A stretch of 64,000 nucleotides of DNA from Nocardia beijingensis NBRC 16342 (GTDB lineage: Bacteria; Actinomycetota; Actinomycetes; Mycobacteriales; Mycobacteriaceae): contig NZ_BDBC01000029.1 in assembly GCF_001612785.1 (NCBI RefSeq), positions 1-64,000 on the forward strand. Reading direction: 5' to 3'. The notes beneath the pieces are model-generated. The model did not search any database and was not told the DNA's origin. It saw only the letters and a program-made list of their open reading frames with translations. The position numbers and the translations under genes are program-made. Below are positions 1 through 8,667 of the stretch, piece by piece (the first letter of the stretch is position 1; each line of letters begins with the position of its first letter).

Positions 1-668
1 AACGCCGCATCGAACACATTATGCGGATCGGCCACCCCGTCCCCATTACCATCCGCCCCATACACCCCCCACGTCCCCGGCAAGAACTGCATCGGACCCA
101 CCGCCCGGACAAACCCCCCATCCGCCGCCTTGATCACCTCGTTGCCCGGCAAACTCCCATCCAACGCCGGACCGAAAATCGGCGTCACCGTCGTCCCCGC
201 CGCATCCGTCCGCCCACCCCCCGCATGCCCCGACTCGATCCGACCGATCCCCGCCAGCAAACTCCACGACAACCCACACCCCGGCACCGAAGACCCCAAC
301 GCCAACTCCGCATTCCGATACGCCGCCAACACCACCTCCGGAATCCCCAACGCACCCCCCACCGCAGGCAACGAAAACTCCTGCACCGGCACCACACCCC
401 CGAACGGCGCCACCCCCGGCGTCACCGCCCGCAACCGCCGCGGCCCCTCCGCCGCCACCGGCAACAACCCCACCACCCGCGACTGCGCACTCTCCGCCGC
501 CGCCAACACCTCCGGCGCCCGCGGCGCCGACACCCCCACCGGCGACTGCACCCCCGAACCACTCACCACCACACCAGCAACAACCAAAGCCGAGACCGTT
601 ATCGGAGCAGATACACGCATTCGGCCACACCCAATCCTCGACGTCGTGGGAGCGGCCGTCCGGGACAT
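1..668 (-). CDS. Secreted lytic murein transglycosylase, 3' end outside window
   Basis: This is an exported enzyme predicted to cleave peptidoglycan glycan strands. About 222 residues are visible and the C-terminus lies left of base 1. The N-terminus has a basic stretch followed by a hydrophobic signal or anchor segment (ITVSALVVAGVVVSG). Further on come GIGRIESGH, with the presumed catalytic Glu, and VGPMQFLPGTWGVYG followed by GNGDGVADPHN, which are the signature of the MltB/SLT-2 transglycosylase family. Its place next to the DUF1003 gene matches Rv1230c-Rv1231c of M. tuberculosis. The ATG at 668 was chosen; an in-frame ATG at 620 keeps the signal sequence and is equally possible. It is probably cotranscribed with the DUF1003 gene that ends 36 bases upstream. 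Confidence 0.85.
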   Translation of the reverse strand, partial: MSRTAAPTTSRIGCGRMRVSAPITVSALVVAGVVVSGSGVQSPVGVSAPRAPEVLAAAESAQSRVVGLLPVAAEGPRRLRAVTPGVAPFGGVVPVQEFSLPAVGGALGIPEVVLAAYRNAELALGSSVPGCGLSWSLLAGIGRIESGHAGGGRTDAAGTTVTPIFGPALDGSLPGNEVIKAADGGFVRAVGPMQFLPGTWGVYGADGNGDGVADPHNVFDAA

Positions 669-704
669 CCCCTGCCCAGGCCGCTCTGGACAACGTTGTC
701 CAGG

Positions 705-1355
705 TTACCCACCGGTCAGGTCCTTATTCGGTATTTCCGGTTGATCAGGGCTTATCGACGGTGAAACCCCTGCTGGAGCGGGCTTTCTGCCGGAGCTTTT
801 CTTGCGGGCGACCTTTCCGCCGCTTTCCGCCCTGCCCTCCTGATCCGGGGATTCCGCCGACTCGATTCGGTCCAGAATGCCTTTCAGCTCTTCCAATTCC
901 CGGCGCAGGTAATCGCGGGTGGCCACTTCGCCGACCGCGATGCGCAGCGAGGCGAGTTCACGGGCCAGAAACTCGGTGTCCGCCTTGGTCTGAGCGGCCC
1001 GCACCCGGTCCTCCTCCAAGGCGACCCGGTCCCGGTTGTCCTGCCGGTTCTGCGCCAGCAGGATCAGCGGCGCCGCGTAGGCGGCCTGGGTGGAGAACGC
1101 CAGGTTGAGCAGGATGAACGGGTACGGGTCCCAGCGCAGCGCGACCACGAAGACGTTCACCGCGATCCAGACCAGTACCACGATCGTCTGCACTGCCAAA
1201 TACCGACCGGTCCCTAAGAATCGGGCCACCCGTTCGCTGCTGCGGGCCAAAGCCTCGGCGTCCCACTCGAATCGGAACCGGCTTTCCACCGGCGTCTCCA
1301 GCCGTTGGCGGGCCCTGCTGTGACCGAGCCGCGCGCCCGGGTCGTTCTCGCTCAC
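705..1355 (-). CDS. DUF1003 membrane protein
   Basis: A 216-residue inner-membrane protein of the DUF1003 family, function unknown. Two transmembrane segments lie near residues 50-100 (VQTIVVLVWIAVNVFVVAL, then the FILLNLAFSTQAAYAAPLIL region). The family hallmark LLAQNRQDNRDR follows, and then a charged helical region (ALEEDR to about residue 165) likely to form a coiled coil. The C-terminus is Lys/Arg/Ser/Pro rich. It corresponds to Rv1231c by context and sits between the transglycosylase and the CBS-domain gene, all on the minus strand with short gaps, which suggests one operon. Confidence 0.85.
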   Translation of the reverse strand: MSENDPGARLGHSRARQRLETPVESRFRFEWDAEALARSSERVARFLGTGRYLAVQTIVVLVWIAVNVFVVALRWDPYPFILLNLAFSTQAAYAAPLILLAQNRQDNRDRVALEEDRVRAAQTKADTEFLARELASLRIAVGEVATRDYLRRELEELKGILDRIESAESPDQEGRAESGGKVARKKSSGRKPAPAGVSPSISPDQPEIPNKDLTGG

Positions 1356-1392
1356 GGTGTGTCCTTTCGGGCGTGCGCGGGGCGGTGCGGGC

Positions 1393-2673
1393 TCACGCTC
1401 CGCCCCGCTCGTCGGTCTCTTCCTGGTCGCGCCAGTCCTCGGGCAGCAGGTGGTCGAGGACGTCGTCGACGCTGACCGCGCCGAGCAGGTGGTTCTCCGC
1501 GTCCACCACCGGTCCGCAGACCAGGTTGTAGGTCGCGAAGTACCGGGTCACCGCGGCCAAGGGCAGTTCGGGGCGCAGCGGCGACAGATCGGTGTCGATA
1601 ATGCCGCCGACCAGGTGGGCGGGTGGCTCGCGCAGCAATTGCTGGATGTGCACCGAACCGAGGTAGCGGCCGGTCGGCGTGGCGGTGGGCGGACGGACCA
1701 CGAACACCATGGAGGCCAGCGCGGGGGTGAGGTCGGGGTTGCGCACCCGCGCCAGCGCTTCGGCCACCGTCGTCGACGGCGTCAGGATGACCGGCTTCGG
1801 CGTCATCAGGCCGCCCGCGCTGTACGGCGAGTGCTCGAGCAGCCTGCGCACCGGCTCGGACTCCTGCGGGTCCATCAGCGCCAGCAGCGATTCGGCCTCG
1901 CCCTCGGGCAGTTCGCCGAGCAGGTCGGCGGCGTCGTCGGGGTCCATCGCCTCCAGCACGTCGGCGGCCCTGCGCACCTCGAGGTGACCGAGCAGGTCGA
2001 CCTGTTCGTCGTCGGGCAGTTCCTGCACCACGTCGGCCAGGCGTTCGTCGTCCAGCGCGACGGCCACCTCGATGCGCCGCTTCTCCGGCAGCTCGCGCAG
2101 CTGCTGCGCCACATCGGCCGCGCGCATGCCCTCGAACCCTTCGAGCAGCTGGGTGACGTCCTGTCCCGGCCTGCCGATCTCGTACGGCGTCAGACCGGAC
2201 ACCCTGCTCCAGTCCACCACGTGCACCGCGCGCCTGCGGCCGAGCCTGCGGTGCCCGCGCACGGCGACCCTGCTGACCAGCCAGTCCCTGGAACGGGTCT
2301 GTTCGATGCCGAGATCGGCCACGTGGACGTCCACGCCGGCGAGGTCGGGCAGGTCCGGGTCGTCGACCCGCACCACCGAGTCGACGATCTGCGCCAGAGC
2401 GAGCATCTCGCCCGGTCGCTGGGTGAAACGTCGCAGGCTGACCGTTCCCGTGTTCAGGGTGACCACGCCGGGCTCGATCGCGGTGATCCGCAGGATCGGC
2501 ACGAAAATTCGCCGCCGGGTGGGCAATTCGACGACCAAGCCGTGTACCCGTGGCTGCTGACGGTCGGATCGGACGGCCACGACGACGTCCCGAATCCGGC
2601 CGATAGACTCCCCGTCCGGTCCCAGTACCGCCAAACCGGCCAGCCTGGCGACGTACACCCTGGTAGCTGCCAT
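1393..2673 (-). CDS. PRC-barrel / MgtE_N / CBS domain protein (Rv1232c-like)
   Basis: A 426-residue cytoplasmic regulatory-type protein. The N-terminal 80 residues resemble a PRC barrel (RLAGLAVLGPDGESIGRIRDV). The middle is an MgtE intracellular N-domain of repeated acidic helices (LLEGFEGMRAADVAQQLREL, then VLEAMDPDDAADLLGELPEG). The C-terminal 130 residues are a CBS pair (LMTPKPVILTPSTTVAEALA to GAVSVDDVLDHLLPEDW). It lacks the MgtE membrane domain, so it is a sensor-like module and not a channel. The ATG at 2673 was chosen because the PRC domain starts right after it; the frame stays open far upstream only because of high GC. CorA lies 2 kb away, but a link to magnesium homeostasis is inference. 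Confidence 0.85.
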   Translation of the reverse strand: MAATRVYVARLAGLAVLGPDGESIGRIRDVVVAVRSDRQQPRVHGLVVELPTRRRIFVPILRITAIEPGVVTLNTGTVSLRRFTQRPGEMLALAQIVDSVVRVDDPDLPDLAGVDVHVADLGIEQTRSRDWLVSRVAVRGHRRLGRRRAVHVVDWSRVSGLTPYEIGRPGQDVTQLLEGFEGMRAADVAQQLRELPEKRRIEVAVALDDERLADVVQELPDDEQVDLLGHLEVRRAADVLEAMDPDDAADLLGELPEGEAESLLALMDPQESEPVRRLLEHSPYSAGGLMTPKPVILTPSTTVAEALARVRNPDLTPALASMVFVVRPPTATPTGRYLGSVHIQQLLREPPAHLVGGIIDTDLSPLRPELPLAAVTRYFATYNLVCGPVVDAENHLLGAVSVDDVLDHLLPEDWRDQEETDERGGA

Positions 2674-2736
2674 GCTGCCAAGGCTAGATGTTCGCGGGCG
2701 GGTGTTCGCATCCCGCCACGATCGACGGGAGTGATC

Positions 2737-3693
2737 ATGAAGCCGCGCCGCTCGGTGCTCGCCTGCCCCGGCAGCAACCCGAAGATGATCGAGAAGGCCA
2801 AGACGCTGCCCGTCGACGAGGTGTTCCTCGATCTGGAGGACGCGGTCGCCCCGGTCGCGAAGGCCGAGGCGCGGGCGAACATCGTCGCGGCGCTGAACGA
2901 CTCCGGATGGGGAACGCAGCTGCGCGTGGTCAGGGTCAACGACTGGACCACCGAATGGACCTACGCCGACGTCATTTCCGTGGTCGAGGGCGCGGGCGCG
3001 CGGCTGGACGCGATCCTGCTGCCCAAGGTGACCGACGCGGGCCAGGTGCGCGCGCTGGATCTGCTGCTGACCCAGCTGGAGAAGTCCTGCGGCTTGGAGG
3101 TGGGCCGGATCGGCATCGAGCCGCAGATCGAGAACGCGCTCGGGTTGCGCAACATCGACGCGATCGCCACCGCGAGCCCCAGGGTGCAGACCCTGGTCTT
3201 CGGCCCGGCGGACTTCATGGCCAGCATCAACATGCGCACCCTGGTGGTCGGCGAGCAGCCGGAGGGCTACGACACCGGCGACGCCTACCACCACATCCTG
3301 ATGACCATCCTGCTCGCCGCCCGTGCTCACGGCCTCCAGGCGATCGACGGCCCGTACCTGCAGATCCGGGACGTGGAGGGCTTCCGGAGGGCCGCCGCGC
3401 GCACGGCCGCGCTCGGCTTCGACGGCAAATGGGTGCTGCACCCCGGCCAGATCGAGGCGGCGAACGAGATCTTCAGCCCGCGGCAATCAGACTACGACCG
3501 GGCCGAGGAGATCCTCGACGCCTACGCCTTCCACACCTCGGCGGCGGGCGGCGCGCGCGGCGCGGTGATGCTCGGCGACGAGATGATCGACGAGGCCAGC
3601 GCCAAGATGGCCCAGGTGATCGCGGAAAAGGGCCGCGCCGCCGGCATGACGCGCACCACGCGTTTCACACCACCGCGGGATGCGTCGGAATAG
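2737..3693 (+). CDS. HpcH/HpaI aldolase/citrate lyase family protein (CitE-like CoA ester lyase)
   Basis: A 318-residue TIM-barrel lyase of the CitE-like group, which cleaves or forms malyl-, citramalyl- or beta-hydroxyacyl-CoA esters. Visible motifs are RRSVLACPGSNPKMIEKA at the N-terminus (substrate-binding Arg), EVFLDLEDAVAP (metal-site acids), a central RIGIEPQIENALGLRN, and the C-terminal GFDGKWVLHPGQIEAANE typical of the family. No citrate lyase alpha or gamma partner is nearby, so citrate fermentation is not implied. The ATG at 2737 has a GACGGGAG ribosome site just upstream; an in-frame GTG at 2731 is less likely. The exact substrate cannot be read from sequence. Confidence 0.88.
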   Translation: MKPRRSVLACPGSNPKMIEKAKTLPVDEVFLDLEDAVAPVAKAEARANIVAALNDSGWGTQLRVVRVNDWTTEWTYADVISVVEGAGARLDAILLPKVTDAGQVRALDLLLTQLEKSCGLEVGRIGIEPQIENALGLRNIDAIATASPRVQTLVFGPADFMASINMRTLVVGEQPEGYDTGDAYHHILMTILLAARAHGLQAIDGPYLQIRDVEGFRRAAARTAALGFDGKWVLHPGQIEAANEIFSPRQSDYDRAEEILDAYAFHTSAAGGARGAVMLGDEMIDEASAKMAQVIAEKGRAAGMTRTTRFTPPRDASE

Positions 3694-3705
3694 CAGAATG
3701 GAACC

Positions 3706-4197
3706 ATGACGAATCCCTTGGGGAACTCGAGCCGTGCGCGACAGGCTCTCCCGACGCCTCCCTCGGGCTGGCCGGTCGGCTCCTACCCGACCTACGCCGA
3801 GGCGCAGAAGGCGGTCGACTATCTGGCCGACAACCAGTTCCCGGTGCAGGACGTGACCATCGTCGGCGTCGACCTGATGCAGGTCGAGCGGGTTCTCTAT
3901 CGGCTGACCTGGGGCAAGGTGATCGGCGGCGGCGTGGTGTCCGGCGCTTGGCTCGGCCTGTTCCTCGGTCTGCTGCTGAGCCTGTTCACCACCAGCGGCG
4001 CCCTCGGTCCGCTGCTCGTCGGCTTGGTCGGCGGCATCATCTTCGGCCTGATCTCGACCTCGATCCCGTACGCGGCGACCAGGGGCCAGCGCGATTTCGC
4101 GTCCACCATGCAATTGGTGGCGGGCCGTTACGACGTGCTGTGCGATCCGAAGTCGGCCGAACAGGCACGGGACATGCTCGCACGGTTGGCGATCTGA
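3706..4197 (+). CDS. General stress protein 17M-like membrane protein (Rv1234-like)
   Basis: A 163-residue protein. An N-terminal soluble domain opens with WPVGSYPTYAEAQKAVDYLADNQFPVQDVTIVG, the YflT/GSP-17M signature. Two hydrophobic segments follow (GVVSGAWLGLFLGLLLSLF and LLVGLVGGIIFGLISTS), then a short cytoplasmic tail (GRYDVLCDPKSAEQARDML). It matches Rv1234 by domain content and by neighbourhood. The role is probably a stress-related envelope function, but no biochemical activity is established for the family. It starts 12 bases after the CitE-like gene and is followed at once by the SUFU-domain gene, so the three may be cotranscribed. Confidence 0.85.
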   Translation: MTNPLGNSSRARQALPTPPSGWPVGSYPTYAEAQKAVDYLADNQFPVQDVTIVGVDLMQVERVLYRLTWGKVIGGGVVSGAWLGLFLGLLLSLFTTSGALGPLLVGLVGGIIFGLISTSIPYAATRGQRDFASTMQLVAGRYDVLCDPKSAEQARDMLARLAI

Positions 4198-4200
4198 CGC

Positions 4201-4782
4201 ATGGAGGTGCTGGAGACGGTCCGCACCGAGGTGCTGGGCCATTTCGGCGTGGACGCGGCGAGCGTCGACGCCGCGTCGGTGACTTTTCTCGGCTTGGAGC
4301 CGATCGAGATCCTGCGCATCGTCGCGGGCGACCTGGTGCACTACGCGACGCTGGGCGGCAGCAGGCACCCCATGGGCGATCCCACCGCGGTGCACGCCGA
4401 TCCGCTGCGTGGGCCGCGCGCGGAACTCGTGCTGACGTTGCGTGCTGGTGTCGGCGCCAGTTCCGGCCTGGCCAAGTCGCTCGGCGTGCTGGCCGCGGCG
4501 CCGGTGGTGGAAGGCGTTGTGCTGCAAGCCGACGCGCTGCTCGACCTGGGCGAGCCGATGTGGCGCGACGCGCCGTTCACCGCGGTTCTGCTCGGCGACA
4601 GCGACATTCCCGAGGTGCCGCTGCCCGACCCGGCCGAGCCGGTGCGCTACTTCGCGGTGACGCCGGTGACCGCGACCGAGGCGGCGTGGGTGCGGGTGCG
4701 TGGCGCGCAGGCGTTGCGGGACGCGTGGCAGGAGGCGGGCATCGACGTGCGCGACCCGAGGCGCGGCGCCGCCAGCTTGTGA
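4201..4782 (+). CDS. Suppressor-of-fused (SUFU) domain protein
   Basis: A 193-residue cytoplasmic protein with the bacterial SUFU-like fold. The run LVHYATLGGSRHPMGDPT followed by PRAELVLTLRAG is the usual core, and a C-terminal PVRYFAVTPVTATEAAWVRVRG strand-helix completes it. Bacterial members are often immunity or chaperone-like proteins, but here there is no toxin nearby and the gene follows a conserved chromosomal stress gene by 3 bases. Its function is unknown. It converges on corA with only 10 bases between the stop codons. Confidence 0.75.
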   Translation: MEVLETVRTEVLGHFGVDAASVDAASVTFLGLEPIEILRIVAGDLVHYATLGGSRHPMGDPTAVHADPLRGPRAELVLTLRAGVGASSGLAKSLGVLAAAPVVEGVVLQADALLDLGEPMWRDAPFTAVLLGDSDIPEVPLPDPAEPVRYFAVTPVTATEAAWVRVRGAQALRDAWQEAGIDVRDPRRGAASL

Positions 4783-4792
4783 TGCCGGGCGG

Positions 4793-5875
4793 CTACAGCC
4801 ACTTGTTGCGGCGGAAGGTGAAGAACAGGCCGGTGCAGATGGCGAGGATGAGCACCCACACCATGGGATAGCCCCACACCTGGTGCAGTTCGGGCATGTG
4901 GTCGAAGTTCATCCCGTAGATGCCCGCGATCATCGTCGGCACGGCCGCGATCGCCACCCAGGCGGAGATCTTGCGCATGTCGGTGTTCTGCTGCACGCCG
5001 ATGCGGGCCAGCGCGGCGCTGATCAGCGCGCTGAGCGCCTCGTCGAAATCGTTGATGCGCTCGGCCACGGCGGCGTGATGCTCGGCGACGTCGCGCAGAT
5101 AGCGCCTGACCTCCTTGGGCACCGGCAGATCCGGTTTGTGACTGAGCAGCTCCAGCGGCGCGGCCAGCGGGTTCACCGCGCGCCGCAGCTCGACCACCTC
5201 CCGTTTGAGCTGGTAGATGGATTCCACCGTGACTTTGCTGCGCGGGGTGAAGATCTCCTCTTCCATCTCATCGATGTCGTTCTCGACCGACTGGGCCACA
5301 TCGATGTAGGAGTCCACGATCCGGTCGGCGATCGCGTGCAGCACCGCGCCCGGTCCGAGCGCCAGCTGCGCCGGATCCTCCTCGAGGGCCTTGCGTACCT
5401 CGGCCAGCCCCGAGTGCTCACCGTGCCGGACGGCGACGACGAAATCGGGGCCGGTGAACACGATGATCTCGCCGGTCTCCACGATCTCGCTGATGCTGTT
5501 CATCTCGTGCGGGACATAGCTGACCGTGCGCAGCACCAGCAGCAGCGAATCGTCGTAACGCTCCAGCTTCGGCCGCTGGTGCCGTTGCAGGGCGTGCTCG
5601 GTGGCCAGCTGGTGCAGGCCGAACGTCTCGGCGATGTCGTTCATCTGGGTGTCGTCGGGATCGTGCAGGCCAACCCAGACGAATCCGTTCGGCTCCTCAC
5701 GGGCGCGCGCGAGCGCCGCCTTGTGGGTGAACCGGCCTGGCAGGCGTTTGCCGTCCACGTACACCGCGCAGTCGACGATCGCTTGCGCCGTCGGAACCGG
5801 GAGGAACCGCTGCTGTGGCTGCGACGGCGTCCGGCCGGATCCACGAAAGGACGAGAGCGGGGAAAAGGACGGCAC
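4793..5875 (-). CDS. corA: CorA magnesium/cobalt transport protein
   Basis: A 360-residue CorA-family divalent cation channel, pentameric in studied members. A long N-terminal cytoplasmic domain (FVWVGLHDPDDTQMNDIAETFGLH, RHGEHSG, helices REVVELRRAVNP) leads to two C-terminal membrane helices with the selectivity motif YGMNF (in TMIAGIYGMNFDHMPELHQ) and the basic C-terminal end FRRNKWL. The sequence is close to what is known of M. tuberculosis Rv1239c. The GTG at 5875 was chosen because homologous proteins begin about 25 residues before the VDCAVYVDGKRLPG segment; the frame stays open further upstream but runs antisense into the PHP gene. It is transcribed divergently from that gene. Confidence 0.92.
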   Translation of the reverse strand: MPSFSPLSSFRGSGRTPSQPQQRFLPVPTAQAIVDCAVYVDGKRLPGRFTHKAALARAREEPNGFVWVGLHDPDDTQMNDIAETFGLHQLATEHALQRHQRPKLERYDDSLLLVLRTVSYVPHEMNSISEIVETGEIIVFTGPDFVVAVRHGEHSGLAEVRKALEEDPAQLALGPGAVLHAIADRIVDSYIDVAQSVENDIDEMEEEIFTPRSKVTVESIYQLKREVVELRRAVNPLAAPLELLSHKPDLPVPKEVRRYLRDVAEHHAAVAERINDFDEALSALISAALARIGVQQNTDMRKISAWVAIAAVPTMIAGIYGMNFDHMPELHQVWGYPMVWVLILAICTGLFFTFRRNKWL

Positions 5876-5959
5876 GCTGACGATGCTACGTCGCGGCGGC
5901 CTGCGGGAACTTCGCCTGCGCGTGCGGGACGACGTCGCCGCACTGTAAGACTTGAAGGC

Positions 5960-6814
5960 GTGCGCATCGACCTGCATACCCATTCGACCGCGTCCGACGG
6001 CACCGACACGCCGGCGGAACTCGTGCGGAACGCGGCCGCCGCGGGCCTGGACGTGGTCGCGATCACCGATCACGACACCACCGCCGGCTGGGCGGAAGCG
6101 GTCGACGCGCTGCCGAAGGGCATGACGCTGGTCCGCGGCATGGAGATGTCCTGCGTCGGCCTCGGGGAGGACGGCTGGCCGGTGCCCGTACATTTGCTGG
6201 CCTACCTGTTCGATCCGACCCATCGCGGCTTCGCCGAGGAACGCGAGCGGCTGCGCGCCGAACGGGTGGAACGGCTGCGCGCCATGGCCGAGCGGATGGC
6301 GGCCGATGGACTGCCGATCGATCCCGACGCGGTGCTGGCCTCGGCAGGGCCGTCGGCCGGGCGCCCGCATCTGGCCCGCGCGCTGGTCGCCGCGGGCGTG
6401 GTTCCCAGCGTGGACGCCGCGTTCGACGAATTGCTCGCCCCGCACGGCCCCTACTACGCCGAGAAGGCCGACACCCCGCTGCGTCGCGCGGTGCAGATGA
6501 TCGCCACGGCGGGCGGTGTCAGCGTGCTCGCGCACACCAGGGCGCGTAAGCGCGGCAGGCTGCTCGCCCTCGACGACATCAGGGAGCTGGCCGCCCTCGG
6601 CCTCGGCGGTCTCGAGATCGCGCACCCGGACCACTCGGCGGCCGACCGCGCGCTGCTCACCGATCTCGCCGCGGAATTGGGCCTGCTCACCACCGGTTCG
6701 TCCGACTACCACGGCGCCAACAAGACCATCAGGCTCGGCGAGTTCACCACCGATCCGGCGCAATTCGAGAAGCTGGCCGGCAAGGCCTCCGGCGTTCCGG
6801 TGATCGCCTCGTGA
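5960..6814 (+). CDS. PHP-domain phosphoesterase
   Basis: A 284-residue metal-dependent phosphoesterase of the PHP family. The metal ligands are visible as DLHTHSTASDG (residues 3-13), ITDHDTTAGW (36-45), EMSC, LAHTRAR, and the C-terminal SSDYHGANK. The YciV/TrpH-like subgroup includes 5'-3' exonucleases acting on short RNAs and 3',5'-bisphosphate nucleotidases, so a nucleotide or RNA phosphoesterase is most likely. The GTG start at 5960 has TTGAAGG just upstream. Its stop overlaps the start of the next small membrane protein (GTGA), indicating coupled translation. Confidence 0.85.
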   Translation: MRIDLHTHSTASDGTDTPAELVRNAAAAGLDVVAITDHDTTAGWAEAVDALPKGMTLVRGMEMSCVGLGEDGWPVPVHLLAYLFDPTHRGFAEERERLRAERVERLRAMAERMAADGLPIDPDAVLASAGPSAGRPHLARALVAAGVVPSVDAAFDELLAPHGPYYAEKADTPLRRAVQMIATAGGVSVLAHTRARKRGRLLALDDIRELAALGLGGLEIAHPDHSAADRALLTDLAAELGLLTTGSSDYHGANKTIRLGEFTTDPAQFEKLAGKASGVPVIAS

Positions 6815-7077
6815 GACTCGTGCGCGGCCTCAGCGGCCTCGTCGCCGGTGGCACCGTGGTGGGCATGCTGATCGTGGTCGGCGCCGAGGTCGTCGCGCAG
6901 CGGCGCGGCTTTCCCGGCCCCGGCGGCGAATCGGTCGCCTGGCATGTGGCGGCAGCGGTGGTCGCCCTCGTAGCGCAGATCTATTCGGACCGGCATCGTG
7001 GTTCGGCCGCGTTTGCCGGATCGATGATCGTTTTTCTGGCTGCTGGACTATTGCTGTGGACGCAATGGTGGAGCTGA
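6811..7077 (+). CDS. Small two- to three-helix membrane protein, unknown function
   Basis: An 88-residue hydrophobic protein: a first helix (LSGLVAGGTVVGMLIVVGAEVV), a short loop with RRGFPGPGGES, a second helix (WHVAAAVVALVAQIYSD), and a third segment (AGSMIVFLAAGLLLWTQWW) ending at the C-terminus. Small proteins of this pattern often follow PHP-domain genes in mycolic-acid bacteria. The GTG start overlaps the PHP stop by 4 bases, so it is translated together with that enzyme. No catalytic motif is visible. Confidence 0.75.
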   Translation: MRLVRGLSGLVAGGTVVGMLIVVGAEVVAQRRGFPGPGGESVAWHVAAAVVALVAQIYSDRHRGSAAFAGSMIVFLAAGLLLWTQWWS

Positions 7078-7128
7078 TCCCCGAGTATTGGTTGCGGGGC
7101 GATGAATTGTGCCCGAACATTTTTCTTT

Positions 7129-8667
7129 ATGACCGAACTCGAGACGGACGTACTGGTAATCGGCGGTGGTCCCGCCGGTGCCTGGGCGGCCGTCTCCGCC
7201 GCCGCGGCCGGCGCCGCCGTCGTGCTCGTCGACAAGGCGCGCTGTGGGTCGAGCGGGCCGACGGCGTACGGCGCGATCCCCCTGTCGCACCTCCCGCCCG
7301 GCCCGGCGCGCGACGAAGCGGTGCGGCGCGCGCACGCGCACGGCGGCGCACTGGGTGATCCGGACTGGATGCACCGCGTGCTCGAGGAGACCCATCAGCG
7401 GATCGAGCAATTGGCCAGATGGGGTTATCGCATCACCGGTGACCCGGCGCGTCCGGCCCGGCACAGCTATCTGGACGGCGGCCGTTACCTGCGGCGACTG
7501 CGCCGCGCGGCCCGGGAAGCCGGGGTGCGCGTATTCGATCATCACCCGGCGCTGCGACTGCTGGCCGACCGCGACGGTGTGGTGCGCGGCGCCACCGGAC
7601 TTCGCTCCCAGGACGGGTTCCGGCGCTGGACCGTGCGTGCGGGCGCGGTCGTGGTCGCCACCGGGGGCTGCGCGTTCCTGTCCGGCGCCGCGGGCACCGA
7701 CGTGGACACCGGCGACGGCTTGTTGTTCGCCGTGGAAGCGGGCGCCGAGCTGTCCGGCATGGAGTTCTCTTGCGCCTACAGCCTGATTCCGCCGGGGAAA
7801 GCCGACCCGGCCGCGCTGCGTAGCCTCGCTTTGCGATTCGCGCCGCTCTACGACGAATCCGGCGCGGAGTTGTCCGGGCATCGCTCGGCGGCGCTCGCGG
7901 CCATCGCCGACGGTCAGCGGGTGTTTGCCGCCCTGGACGACGTACCGCTCGCCCTGCGCTCCCGGCTGGCCCGCCACGGCTTCGTCGACCGCGCCGAACG
8001 GGTGCCGCTGCGCGCCGTGCTGGAGGGCACCGTGCGCGGCACCGGCGGGCTGCGCGTCACCGGACCGGAGTGCGCGACCACCGTCGCGGGCCTGTTCGCC
8101 GCTGGCGACGTGGTCAGTCGCGAGCCGATCACCGGCGCGGTGAGCGGGTTCGGCGGACTGAGCGCGGCGTGGGCGATCGCCTCCGGCGTCTGGGCGGGCG
8201 CGGGCGCGGCGAAGTTCGCCAGGACCGCGGACCGGCGCGCTCCCGCCCGCGAGGTGCCGGGGGCGGGACTCGACGCCGTGGCGCGGATCGACCCGAGGGC
8301 GGTGATCGGCCTCGTGCAGGAGCACACCTTGCCGCTGCGGCGCAGCTACTGGCGCAGCGCGGGCAGCCTGCGCGACAGCATCGCCGAACTCGACGGCATG
8401 TGGCCGGGAGCGGAATTCGACCTCGGCGGCAGCGGCGCCGACCTGCTGCTGGCCCGGCAGGCCGCCGCGCTGCTCGCGGTGGCGCGCTGGACGAAATACA
8501 GCGCGTTGTCGCGCGCCGAGAGCCGCGGCATGCACCGCAGAACCGATCATCCCGGCGCGTCCGACACCTGGCGGGTGCGGCTGACCTCCGGCGGCGTGCG
8601 TGAGGTGTGGGTGCGCCAGGACACGCCGCGGACCATGCCGGAGCAAGCTCGCGATATCGTCGCCTGA
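7129..8667 (+). CDS. FAD-dependent oxidoreductase (succinate dehydrogenase/fumarate reductase flavoprotein family)
   Basis: A 512-residue flavoprotein. The N-terminal ADP-binding fold is clear (TDVLVIGGGPAGAWAA, then VVLVDKARCGSSG), and FAD-binding family motifs recur (VVVATGG; GLFAAGDVV near residue 330; AVSGFGGLSAAW). The architecture resembles aprA/sdhA/nadB-type flavoprotein subunits, with a C-terminal helical region. No iron-sulfur partner subunit is adjacent, so the electron acceptor and substrate are unknown. The start at ATG 7129 places the dinucleotide motif near residue 10; an in-frame ATG at 7102 would add nine residues (NCARTFFF-like) with no family support. Confidence 0.8.
   Translation: MTELETDVLVIGGGPAGAWAAVSAAAAGAAVVLVDKARCGSSGPTAYGAIPLSHLPPGPARDEAVRRAHAHGGALGDPDWMHRVLEETHQRIEQLARWGYRITGDPARPARHSYLDGGRYLRRLRRAAREAGVRVFDHHPALRLLADRDGVVRGATGLRSQDGFRRWTVRAGAVVVATGGCAFLSGAAGTDVDTGDGLLFAVEAGAELSGMEFSCAYSLIPPGKADPAALRSLALRFAPLYDESGAELSGHRSAALAAIADGQRVFAALDDVPLALRSRLARHGFVDRAERVPLRAVLEGTVRGTGGLRVTGPECATTVAGLFAAGDVVSREPITGAVSGFGGLSAAWAIASGVWAGAGAAKFARTADRRAPAREVPGAGLDAVARIDPRAVIGLVQEHTLPLRRSYWRSAGSLRDSIAELDGMWPGAEFDLGGSGADLLLARQAAALLAVARWTKYSALSRAESRGMHRRTDHPGASDTWRVRLTSGGVREVWVRQDTPRTMPEQARDIVA

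Noticed and set aside
46..693. Open frame on the minus strand rich in Gly, Ala and Val
   Set aside because: It is a shifted frame of the lytic transglycosylase; the correct frame has the signal peptide and IESGH motif.
1357..2736. Upstream part of a long plus-strand frame running into the CitE-like gene
   Set aside because: It is antisense to the PRC/MgtE_N/CBS gene; the lyase family start is at 2737.
2674..3486. Minus-strand extension upstream of the CBS protein
   Set aside because: Antisense to the CitE-like gene, with no domain before the PRC barrel at 2673.
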